From NCBI GenBank assembly GCA_019636235.1, contig JAHBXW010000013.1, forward strand, positions 62,001 to 126,000: a stretch of 64,000 nucleotides of DNA, read 5' to 3'. The notes beneath the pieces were generated by a model, which saw only the letters and a program-made list of their open reading frames with translations, was not told the DNA's origin and did no database searches. The first letter of the stretch is position 1, and every line of letters begins with the position of its first letter. The translations under genes and the position numbers were made by a program. This document shows, piece after piece, positions 26,615 through 35,500 of this stretch. This stretch comes from Planctomyces sp. GTDB lineage: Bacteria > Planctomycetota > Planctomycetia > Planctomycetales > Planctomycetaceae.

Positions 26615-27126
26615 CAGCGAGTCTCCCCGGGGCCGGAACCAGCTGCGATCCTTTCCAGCGACTCCACCGCCTGGTTGACCTCCTGCTCGACGTCGCTCCA
26701 GGTCTTGCCCTCGCTGGAGCCGTGAATCGTCTTGTCGAGTTCGCCGAAGCCCCCGAACAGCGCGTCGGTCGCTGTCTTCACCTCGGCGAGCTGCTCCTCG
26801 CTGAGATTGGCCGACTTTGCGAGTTCCTGGAGGTCCTCCAGCACATGACCGATGGCGTGCAGCGGTCCGTCCGCCCGCTGCAGGTCGTTGGCCTCAAAGC
26901 CGCCGCGGATCGCGTCCCGCGCGGTGGAAATGGCCTGGACGGCGGCGGCGAAGGTTTCGGGATGCTCGTCCGCCGTTCCGTGGTCATGGTCGTGATCGTG
27001 GTCATGCTTGGCGGACTGCGAGGACTGCTGACCAGTCGGCGCCGTCGCCGTCGAATCGGCCGGACGACATCCGGCGACGGGCAGCGCCGCGAGACCAGCG
27101 GCCACGATCAGTTTTTGACGAATCAT
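26614..27126 (-). CDS. Putative lipoprotein with His-Asp repeat
   Basis: This 170-residue lipoprotein starts at an ATG with GGAG 6 bases upstream; signal MIRQKLIVAAGLAALPVAGC places the lipid-modified cysteine at residue 20. A HDHDHDHDHG run (about 41-50) follows and is a likely metal-binding segment. The rest is amphipathic helices (for example HAIGHVLEDLQELAKSANLS), suggesting a helical bundle. The family is unknown to me. Its stop overlaps the start of the CPFC lipoprotein gene (ATGA), and its own start overlaps the stop of an upstream prepilin-like frame in the same way. Confidence 0.78.
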   Translation of the reverse strand: MIRQKLIVAAGLAALPVAGCRPADSTATAPTGQQSSQSAKHDHDHDHDHGTADEHPETFAAAVQAISTARDAIRGGFEANDLQRADGPLHAIGHVLEDLQELAKSANLSEEQLAEVKTATDALFGGFGELDKTIHGSSEGKTWSDVEQEVNQAVESLERIAAGSGPGETR

Positions 27127-27455
27127 CGAAAGCTCCGAATGGACTGCCGGTGTGAGTTGCTGAGTGAGCGGACCGCCCCGATGGGACTGACTCCGGCGTG
27201 GGACGTCAAGGTTCCGCAGGCTCTGGCTGTCCGATGCCGCACGACGCGGCATCGCCGCCGATGTGGATCTGCAGGCACTCGCGGGCCAGCGGCTCTGCCT
27301 CGGCGATAGTCCAGTTCGCTCTGCAGCCGCAGCAAAACCGGCATCTGAACGCACTTGTTTTGCACCGCCGGAATCGCGATCGTCGCAATCAACCCGATGA
27401 TGCCGATAGCGACCAACGACTCGATAAGAGTCGTGCCCCGGCGAACGGAACGCAA
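27123..27455 (-). pseudogene. Prepilin-like N-terminus, probably degenerate
   Basis: The frame (110 codons from a TTG) has a classical type IV prepilin N-terminus: GTTLIESLVAIGIIGLIATI AIPAVQ contains a glycine before the cleavage site and Glu5 of the mature helix. After about residue 35 the sequence turns arginine-rich and no longer looks like a pilin head; another frame in 27206-27388 looks more protein-like. This suggests a truncated or frameshifted remnant of a planctomycetal DUF1559-type pseudopilin. Its TGA overlaps the ATG of the His-Asp lipoprotein gene, so it could still be translated as a leader. A real short protein cannot be excluded. Confidence 0.45.
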
Positions 27456-27513
27456 GCGAGGGATGGCGCGGCACTTCCCGGCGCCTCACTGCCGCATCCG
27501 GGCCTCCTGAATC

Positions 27514-29271
27514 TCAATACCCAACCGCCGCGCCGTCCTTTCGCGGATCGCTGCCGCCCCGCAGCACCCCCTGATCGCGATCAATCACGATCGCCTGATA
27601 ACCCCCGAAATTCCCCGGCGACCGCGTCGTCTGATGCCCGCGCTCCGTCAGCTTGCGCAGCACTTCGGCGGAAATCCCCGCCTCGTACGCCACCTTGCCG
27701 CCTCCCGACGCCATCGGCTCCCCGTTCGGAGACGCCGACCCCAGGTGGTTGATCCGCGCCGCATCCCCCGCCTGCTGCACGTTCATTCCGAAGTCGATCA
27801 TGTTGACCAGCACCTGCACGTGCCCCTGGGGCTGCATGTCCCCCCCCATCACGCCAAACACCAGCCAGGGCTGGTTCTCCCGGAACGCCATGCCGGGAAT
27901 GATCGTGTGGAACGGCCGCTTGCCGGGTTCGAGCCGGTTCGCGTGGTTCGGGTCCAGCGAAAACTGGGCCCCGCGGTTCTGCAGACAGAACCCCACATCC
28001 CCGGGGACCACTTTCGAACCGAACCCGTGGAACAGGCTCTGGATGAACGAGCAGCAGTTGCCGTGGCGATCGACCACGCACAGGTAGACGGTGTCTCCCT
28101 GAGCCAGCGCCGCGTCCCCCGCCGCGACATCGGCCGAGGCCTTGTTCGGGTCGATGCGCCGCCGCTGCCGGGCCGCATATTCCTTCGACAACAGCGCCGC
28201 CACCGGCACGTTCGCGTAGGCGGGATCGGCGTAGTACCGGGCCCGGTCCGCGAACGCCAGCTTCTTGGCTTCGATCAGCAGGTGCAGGTACTCGGCCGTG
28301 TTGTGCCCCATCGTCCGCAGATCGTAGGCCTCCAGAATGTTGAGCATCTGCAGGACGGCCAGACCCTGCCCGTTGGGCGGCAGTTCGTACACCCGGCAGC
28401 CGCGGTAGTCGGTGAAGATCGGATCGACCCATTCCGCCCGGCACTGATCGAAGTCCTCGAGCCGCAGATAACCGCCGTGCGCCGCGCTGTACCGACAGAT
28501 CTCCTGCGCGATCGGCCCGCGGTAAAATCCGCGCGGCCCCTGCTCGGCCACAATCCGCAGCGACCGCGCCATGCTGGGGTTCTTGAACACATCCCCGAAC
28601 CGCGGCGCGCGGCCGTTCACCAGAAACGTGGCCGCGGATTCCCGCGTCGCCGCCAGCTCCGCGACCGACGCCTGCCAGCCCGACGCGATCACTTCGGCCA
28701 CCGGGAACCCCTGATCCGCGGCATCAATGGCCGGGGCCAGCAGCTCCGCCAGCGGACGGCGGCCAAACCGCTTCCGCAGCTCCTCCCAGCCGTCGACGCA
28801 GCCGGGCGTCGTCCAGGACAGCGGACCCGTCAGCGGAATTTGGGAGACGTTGCGCTCCGTGAACGCCTCCCGGGAAATCGCCAGCGGCGCGCGACCCGAG
28901 GCGTTCAGCCCGAACAGATGCCTGGCCCCGGCGTCCCAGTACAGAACGAACAGGTCGCCGCCCAGCCCGCAGCTCATCGGCTCGACGACCGACAGCATGG
29001 CGTTGACGGCAATCGCCGCATCGGCTGCTGTCCCGCCCGCGCGCAGCACGTCGACGCCGACCTGCGCGGCCAGCGGATGGCTGGTCGCGACCATGCCGTT
29101 GCGGGCCAGCACTACGGATCGGGACTGAAAGGGATCGGCGCCGCCGCGCTCGTAGCCGGCGGCCTGCAGCGGCGATGACGACATGAACGACGAGGCGGCG
29201 AAGGTGGAGGCGGCGGCCAGCGACTGCAGGGCCTGGCGTCGGGTGCAGGATTCGGGCGTGGGCAACGTCAT
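27514..29271 (-). CDS. ggt: Gamma-glutamyltranspeptidase family protein
   Basis: The 585-residue precursor starts at the ATG giving MTLPTPESCTRRQALQSLAA, a Tat-like signal; a longer frame upstream has no support. Family blocks are GGTAADAAIAVNAMLSVVEP, SCGLGGDLFV and FHTIIPGMAF. The autoprocessing Thr that becomes the nucleophile fits T394 in GDTVYLCVVDRHGN. The usual TTH is TVY here, so the second threonine is missing. GGT enzymes cleave gamma-glutamyl bonds of glutathione and related peptides in the periplasm; variants also act as cephalosporin acylases or other Ntn-hydrolases. The altered motif makes the exact substrate uncertain. It is the most upstream gene of this minus-strand group. 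Confidence 0.9.
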   Translation of the reverse strand: MTLPTPESCTRRQALQSLAAASTFAASSFMSSSPLQAAGYERGGADPFQSRSVVLARNGMVATSHPLAAQVGVDVLRAGGTAADAAIAVNAMLSVVEPMSCGLGGDLFVLYWDAGARHLFGLNASGRAPLAISREAFTERNVSQIPLTGPLSWTTPGCVDGWEELRKRFGRRPLAELLAPAIDAADQGFPVAEVIASGWQASVAELAATRESAATFLVNGRAPRFGDVFKNPSMARSLRIVAEQGPRGFYRGPIAQEICRYSAAHGGYLRLEDFDQCRAEWVDPIFTDYRGCRVYELPPNGQGLAVLQMLNILEAYDLRTMGHNTAEYLHLLIEAKKLAFADRARYYADPAYANVPVAALLSKEYAARQRRRIDPNKASADVAAGDAALAQGDTVYLCVVDRHGNCCSFIQSLFHGFGSKVVPGDVGFCLQNRGAQFSLDPNHANRLEPGKRPFHTIIPGMAFRENQPWLVFGVMGGDMQPQGHVQVLVNMIDFGMNVQQAGDAARINHLGSASPNGEPMASGGGKVAYEAGISAEVLRKLTERGHQTTRSPGNFGGYQAIVIDRDQGVLRGGSDPRKDGAAVGY

Positions 29272-29711
29272 GTCGATCGAGACGCGGTCAGCGGAAACGC
29301 GGATCGGCGGCCGGGGAGCCCGCCGGAAGGGCGCGCGGTCAAGAGGAACCGCCTGTCGCCACAATCAGGCGTCTCCATCGACCGGGCCACTGCGAGTTTC
29401 GCCGGTTCTTCCGCCCGGCACAACTCAGTTTCCGCTGTGATCAGGGCGCTGGCTTGGGCCTCGTCCGGTCCTTGCCCGCTCGCCGGCCTGGCTGGGAGAC
29501 GGGAGCATCGAATCGGCGTGACATGCCATTTCATCCGCACGCCCGCGACAGCCCGCGATCTCCCGGGTTCAAACCGCCTGAACCCGATCAGCAAACCGCG
29601 CGGGGATCCCAGCCGTTCGCCCGCTTGCATCCAGCAATTGGCCTCGTGCAGACGTAGCAAGGGCGACTATTGTTTCAAACTCAGAGGCCGTCTTGAACCA
29701 GGGGCTCCCGG
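29272..29711. other. 440-base divergent intergenic region
   Basis: The region separates the divergent ggt and radical SAM genes. No credible coding frame was found. It includes the hairpin at 29564-29586. Promoters for both genes are expected but no clear -35/-10 pair stands out. Confidence 0.4.
29564..29586. promoter_or_regulatory. 8-bp perfect hairpin upstream of radical SAM gene
   Basis: CGGGTTCA at 29564-29571 pairs exactly with TGAACCCG at 29579-29586 around a 7-base loop. It lies about 125 bases before the radical SAM start and has no U-tract. It may be a 5'-UTR structure or an operator; the function is not known. Confidence 0.3.
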
Positions 29712-31037
29712 ATGCCGCACGTCAGCTTCGTCGCGCTCTCCGGGTTCCGGATCCACGATCCGGTGTTGCGAGAACTGGGGATGACGCTGCCTGGTTTCGA
29801 CGAACGCGCCCAGGCGCTCGCGGCGCTCCCCGCGTTGGGGCTGATTACGCTCGCCGGCCTGCTTCCGGAGCACTGGACGTGCAGTTATGTCGCGCCTGCG
29901 GCCGTCACGCCGGAACTTCTCGACGCGATTCAACAGCAGCGCCCCGACCTGGTAGCGATCTCCGCGCTAACCGCCTCAATCGAAGAGGCCTACCAGCTCA
30001 GCGACGCGCTCCGCGCCGCCGGCCGGACCACCGTCCTGGGCGGACTTCACGTCACCGCTTGCCCGGAGGAAGCCGCCCGGCATGCCAGCAGCATCGTCGT
30101 CGGCCCCGCAGAACCGGTCTGGACGCAGCTGCTGGAGGACGTCCAGGGCAACCGCCTCCAACTTCGGTATGGGGAGGCCCGACGGCCGGAGAGCGAGGAT
30201 CGCGGCGACTGGCCTCTGCCACGATTTGATCTCCTGGGCGAAGTCCAGCGCTATACGCTGCAGACTCAACGGGGCTGCCCGTTGGCATGCGATTTCTGCG
30301 CGGCCAGCCGGCTGCTCGAGCGGTTTCGCGAAAAGCCCGCGGCCAATATCGCCCGGGAACTCGAAGCGATCCAGGCCTGTTGTCCCGATCCGCTCATCGA
30401 ACTCGCGGACGACAACACGTTCGCCGGGTCGCGAGATCCGTTTGAGCTATTGGACGTGTTGGAAGCCTCCGGCGCGCGCTGGTTCACGGAAAGCGACTGG
30501 CGGCTGGGCGAGCGGCCGCAGGTGCTGGCCCGCCTGGGCGGTGCGGGTTGCGTGCAAGTGTTGATGGGGATCGAATCAATGGTGTTCCGGTATCCCGGCA
30601 TGGGAGGCAAGCAGGCGGAACTTGAACGGATGCTGGACGCGGTCCACGCGATTCAGGGGGCCGGCGTGGCCGTCAACGGCTGCTTCATCGTCGGCGCGGA
30701 CGGCGAGACGCCCGCGTCGCTCCAACGGCTGACGGCCTTCCTTCTCGAATCGCCGTTCGCCGACGTCCAGATCACGCTGCAGACGCCCTTCCCGGGAACA
30801 GCCCTGCGCGAACGCCTGGCTCGGCAGAACCGGCTGCTGCCGGAACTCGGCTGGCCGCACTGCTCGTTGTTTGAAGTCACGTATCAGCCCGATCTGCTCA
30901 GCGTCCCAGAGCTTGAGCAAGGCTTCCGGGAGGTTCTCACACATGTCTTTGCCGCAGCCTCCACACAACGTCGAAGATCGCTCCGTCGCGACGTCTGGCG
31001 ACGGAACCGCCGCCTCCGACGCGTGCCGGTCGCCTGA
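29712..31037 (+). CDS. Cobalamin-binding-type radical SAM protein
   Basis: The 441-residue protein has an N-terminal Rossmann-like B12-binding-type region (about 1-140, with ISALTASIEEAYQLSDAL and VLGGLHVTACPEEAARHA). A radical SAM domain starts at about residue 180 with QRGCPLACDFCAASRL, giving the CxxxCxxC [4Fe-4S] triad. The ELADDNTF and MGIESM blocks match the B12-dependent radical SAM superfamily. The DxHxxG cobalamin motif is not present, so cobalamin may be bound base-off or not at all. Such enzymes methylate unactivated carbons or modify tRNA or lipids; the substrate is unknown. The 3' end overlaps the next gene by 95 bases, suggesting one operon. Confidence 0.88.
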   Translation: MPHVSFVALSGFRIHDPVLRELGMTLPGFDERAQALAALPALGLITLAGLLPEHWTCSYVAPAAVTPELLDAIQQQRPDLVAISALTASIEEAYQLSDALRAAGRTTVLGGLHVTACPEEAARHASSIVVGPAEPVWTQLLEDVQGNRLQLRYGEARRPESEDRGDWPLPRFDLLGEVQRYTLQTQRGCPLACDFCAASRLLERFREKPAANIARELEAIQACCPDPLIELADDNTFAGSRDPFELLDVLEASGARWFTESDWRLGERPQVLARLGGAGCVQVLMGIESMVFRYPGMGGKQAELERMLDAVHAIQGAGVAVNGCFIVGADGETPASLQRLTAFLLESPFADVQITLQTPFPGTALRERLARQNRLLPELGWPHCSLFEVTYQPDLLSVPELEQGFREVLTHVFAAASTQRRRSLRRDVWRRNRRLRRVPVA

Positions 31038-32457
31038 AGCGTCTATCACCTTTCGCACTCTGTTCTGGTTTCTGCTGGGGAAACCCGACTCCATCCGTGC
31101 CGTGTTCGCATCGCGAGCGGCCCTGTGGCTGGGCCTGTCGCTGGTGCTGCTCGCCGGACTGTTCCGCGAATACGACCAGGAACCGCTGCTGTTCGAGCCC
31201 TGGCATCTGTTGATTCCCCTGGCGGCGTCGACGGGACTCGCGGCGCTTTTGTACGGGACGCTGGCCGCTTCGAATCCCTTATCCAACCGGCCCGTGCCCC
31301 GACTGCCGGCCTTTCGGGGGTTTCTGTCCTGCGTATGGATGACGGCCCCCCTTGCGGCGATCTATGCGATTCCCGTCGAACGACTGATGTCCGCGCCGGA
31401 GTCCGTGCGATGGAACCTGATCTTTCTCGGCATCGTTTCCGTCTGGCGCGTCCTGCTGATGTCGCAGGTTGGTGCGATCCTGTTTCGCCTGTCATTCGTG
31501 GGATCGCAGTTCCGCGTAATGCTGCTGGCCGACACGGTCGCCCTCGCGCTGACGCTCATGATGCCGATTCCGCTCCTGCAGATCATGGGGGGCATCCAGC
31601 TCACGGACAGCGAACAGTTGATCAATTCCGTCCGCACTTCCGTCATCGCAATCGGACTGCTCGCCTGGCCGATCTGGTTCGTCGGCGCCGCGGGATCCGC
31701 TCGCCGCGACTCCGAAGACCGGGAGGCCGGAGACGTCATGGACTCTGATCCGCCCGTCGCCGGGAAGGTCTGGCTGCTGCCGACCGCAGGAACCCTCATA
31801 ATGCTGCTCGCGTGCGCGATCACGCAGCCCGAGCAGCACCGGCGTCGTCAGGTAGAAACGCTGCTCCGATCAGAGCGTTCGGCTGAGGCGGTGGAGCTGA
31901 TGTCCAAGCTGGGCCGCGAGGCGTTCCCGCCGCATTGGGAACCGCCGCCCAGCGTCATTGATGTTCGCAGTCCGGAGGTCCACTTCCGCCATTTGCAGGC
32001 GGCGCTGGAAGACGATGCTGCGGCAGGCTGGGTGCGGGACGTGTTCGCTCAGAAGATCGTCCGCGTGCGAGGATTCGGGATGTTCGCCGATCGCTTCATC
32101 ACCGATCTCGCGCCTGATCAGCTGGCGGTGCTGGTCGACCTGCTCGAAAGCGAACCGAAATGGCTCGACATATTCGATTCGGAGAGGACGCCGCTGCAGT
32201 TTGCGATCGACGTCCATTTGGAATCCACGGGCCAATACGCAACGACCCGGGCCCCGGCCGATCTGCTTCAGCGACTCCTCGACGTGTCGCGGGATCATCC
32301 GGAAGGGACCGGGTTTCGAAATCGAACGAACCGCGCGGGCATTCAGAATCAGCTCAATCGCCTCTTGGCGCCGGCACATCCGCCCGATGAGCCCCAGGCC
32401 GACGCCGGCGGTCCACCCGCCTCCAGCACTTCGGACGAACTGCCGGAGCCCCACTGA
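30943..32457 (+). CDS. Multi-span membrane protein of unknown function
   Basis: The protein has 504 residues. I chose the ATG at 30943 with GGGAGG 9 bases upstream, inside the 3' end of the radical SAM gene. About seven spans lie between residues ~45 and ~300 (for example AALWLGLSLVLLAGLF and LLADTVALALTLMMPIPLLQ), and the C-terminal ~200 residues are soluble and mostly helical. The N-terminal ~35 residues are polar. No family is recognised. The strong overlap with the radical SAM gene suggests that the two products work together, perhaps on a membrane substrate. Confidence 0.75.
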   Translation: MSLPQPPHNVEDRSVATSGDGTAASDACRSPEASITFRTLFWFLLGKPDSIRAVFASRAALWLGLSLVLLAGLFREYDQEPLLFEPWHLLIPLAASTGLAALLYGTLAASNPLSNRPVPRLPAFRGFLSCVWMTAPLAAIYAIPVERLMSAPESVRWNLIFLGIVSVWRVLLMSQVGAILFRLSFVGSQFRVMLLADTVALALTLMMPIPLLQIMGGIQLTDSEQLINSVRTSVIAIGLLAWPIWFVGAAGSARRDSEDREAGDVMDSDPPVAGKVWLLPTAGTLIMLLACAITQPEQHRRRQVETLLRSERSAEAVELMSKLGREAFPPHWEPPPSVIDVRSPEVHFRHLQAALEDDAAAGWVRDVFAQKIVRVRGFGMFADRFITDLAPDQLAVLVDLLESEPKWLDIFDSERTPLQFAIDVHLESTGQYATTRAPADLLQRLLDVSRDHPEGTGFRNRTNRAGIQNQLNRLLAPAHPPDEPQADAGGPPASSTSDELPEPH

Positions 32458-32555
32458 CGCGTTTCACCTCGCGCTCGTCGCCGCCCCGGGCGAGCTCAAG
32501 GCCCCAGCACGCGCCTGGTTTGCATCTCCCCGCGCCATCCTGCATCCTCGCCTGC

Positions 32556-35500
32556 ATGGACGCCGGAACCGACCACACCCTGCTGCTCTCCCACGCACCT
32601 GACGCCGACGAACCGGCCCAGAGGCTGCTCGCCGCCGTCGGATTCGCCAACGTCCCCGAGGCTCACGTCCGCATCCGTTCCCTGGTCCGCACGCCCGATG
32701 AACGGGAACTGTTGCTGCGCACGTTGCCGGGCATCCTGTTCGCATTGTCCGAAGGCGCCGCCCCCGATCCCTCGCTGATCAACCTGGAGCGCTTCATCCA
32801 GGCGGTCCCCGACCGCGCCGATATGTTCCGCTACCTCGCGGAAAACCCCCGTGCCGTCGAAATCCTGTTCCGACTCTTCGTCGGCAGCCAGTTCCTCACC
32901 GAAATCCTGCTCCGCAACCCGCAGTACCTCGCGCGGCTGACGCAGCACAAACGCCTGGCCGAATTCAAAAGCCGTCCGCAGTTCATCCAGGAAGCGCAGG
33001 AGGCCAGCCGCGAAGCCGCTGATGCCGCGGCCTGCATGAATGATCTCCGCCGCTGCCAGCAGTGGGAGCTGCTCCGCCTCGCCGCCTGCGACACGTTCGG
33101 GCTGATGGATCTGAAGAGCGTCACGCTGCAGCTCGCGCTGCTGGCCGACAGCCTCGTGCACTGCGTCCTGGACCGCTGCCGCCACGATTTGAAACTGGCC
33201 GCGGAGGACTTCGCCGTCCTGGGCTTCGGCAAGCTGGGGGGGGAGGAGCTGAACTACAGTTCGGACATCGACCTGGTGTTCGTCTGCCGGACGGGGGCGG
33301 ACCAGTACTGGGGGCTGGGGCAGAAGCTGATCAACGGGATCGCCGAGCCGACCTCAGCCGGTTTCCTGTACCGCGTCGACATGCGGCTGCGTCCCTGGGG
33401 CCGATCGGGTCCGCTGGTGTCGACGATCGACGCTTACGTCGAGTACATGAAGAAGCACGGCCGGCTGTGGGAGAAGCAGGCGCTGTTGAAGGCGCGGGTC
33501 ATCGCCGGCAATCAGGAGGTCGGCGCCGAGGTGCTGGCCCGGCTGGAGCCGTTCATCTACGACGTGGATCGCGAGGCGGCCCGCAACAACGTCGCCGACA
33601 TGAAGCGCCGCATCGAGGAGCACCTGGAAAAGAAGGGCCGCGCCTGGGGCGAAGTCAAAGGCGGCCAGGGCAGCATCCGAGACGTCGAGTTCGTCACGCA
33701 GTACCTGCAGCTCGCCCACGGCAGCCAGATGCCGGAGGTCCGCAGCTTCAACACGCTGGACGCCCTCGTGCGGCTGGCGGAGTTCGACCTGGTTCGCGCC
33801 GATGAGTTCCGGCAACTAAGCAGCGGCTACGTGTTTCTGCGGACGATCGAGCACGCGCTGCAGCTGATGCACAACAAGCAGGAGCACGCCCTGCCGGAAT
33901 CGACCCGGGAACTCGCGTATCTCGCGCGGCGGCTCGATTACCCCGGCGCGGACGAGTTCCTGTCGCACTACGGCCAGCACTGCCGGGCGATCCGCTCGAT
34001 TTACGAGAAGTACATTCTCCGCGGCGAGGACGCCTCGACCTCCACGGAATTCGCGGCGCCGCGAACCGTCGACATCCATTTCGGCGACGCCGCCGCCGGC
34101 TACCACGAAATCTTCACCCCCGAGCAGGCCGAACGCCACCTGCGGCTGCTCGATCAGCTCGACGATCCGCACATCATCCGCACCGAGACGCGGCCGCTGC
34201 CCGACGGCGAATGCGAACTCACCATCGTCGGCTACGACATTTTGGGCAGCCTGTCGATGATGTGCGGACTGCTGTTCGTCTGCGGCTGGAACATCGAGTC
34301 GGGCTGGGTCTTCACGGGGTCGGAGGTGTTCGAACCGCGATCGGGATCCAGCGACCGTCGCCGCGACCACCGCCGCCGCAAATTTGTGAACGTGTTCCGC
34401 GTCCGCCCGCAGGCCCCCCAGCCGGCCGACGCCTGGACCCGGTACACGGCGGAACTGATCGAGCTGCTGCTGCTCGCTCAGGAGGGGCGGACCCGGGAGG
34501 CGCAGGGCAAGCTGGCGAAGCGCGTGGGACTGGCGCTGCGCGGCCTGCCGGTCGCCAGTTCGCACTTCCCGGCGCAACTGCTGCCCGTGCTGATCGACAT
34601 CGACAACGTCGCCGATCCCGAATGCACGGTGATGCACATCCGGGCCGAGGACACGATCGGCTTCCTGTACGAGCTGTCCAATTCTCTGGCGCTCAGCGGC
34701 ATTTCGATCCAGCGGGTCCGGATCCAGTCGGAACGCAACGAGGTCCTGGACACGCTGGCGTTCGTCGGGGCTGACGGTCGGAAAATCACCGACGGAACGC
34801 GGATCTCGGAACTCCGTGCCGCCGTCGTGCTCACGAAGCACTTCACTCACCTGCTGCCCCAGTCTCCCAACCCCGAATCCGCTCTGCTGCAGTTTCGCGA
34901 GTTCCTGGAGCACCTGTTCCAGCAGCCCGACTGGCTGGAGCAGCTCGGCTCGCTTGAGCAGACCGAAGTCCTTCCCGCGCTGGCCCAGTTGCTGGGCGTC
35001 AGCGAGTTTCTGTGGCATGACTTTCTGCGGCTGCAGCACGAGAACCTGTTTCCCGTGGTGGCGAACGTCCAGGGGCTGCGGCACGCCAAAACGATCGCCG
35101 AACTGCAGGCCGAGCTGCGCAAGGGGATCGCCGAGGCGCACGATTACGACTCGCGCTGCGCCGCGCTGAACGCGTTCAAGGACCGCGAGATGCTGCGGGT
35201 CGACATGCGGCACATCCTGAACCTGCAGGAGAAGTTCATCGAGTTCTCCCGGGAGCTGACGGACGTCGCCGAGACGGTCGTGTCGGCGGCGGTGCAGTTG
35301 GCGCTGGAGGAGCTGCAACCGCTGCACGGCGAGCCGCGGATCGACGCGGACGGCGCGTCCCGCGCCTGCGGCCTCGCGGTGTGCGCGCTGGGCAAATGCG
35401 GCGGCTACGAACTGGGCTACGCGTCCGACATCGAGCTGATGTTCATCTACGAGGGCGAGGGGCGGACGACGGGCCCCCAGTCGATTGCAAACGCGGAGTT

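Noticed and set aside
27206-27388. 60-codon minus-strand frame over the prepilin-like region
   Set aside because: It looks somewhat protein-like after residue 25 but lacks a start signal. It is more simply the continuation of a frameshifted pilin, so it is described with that entry.
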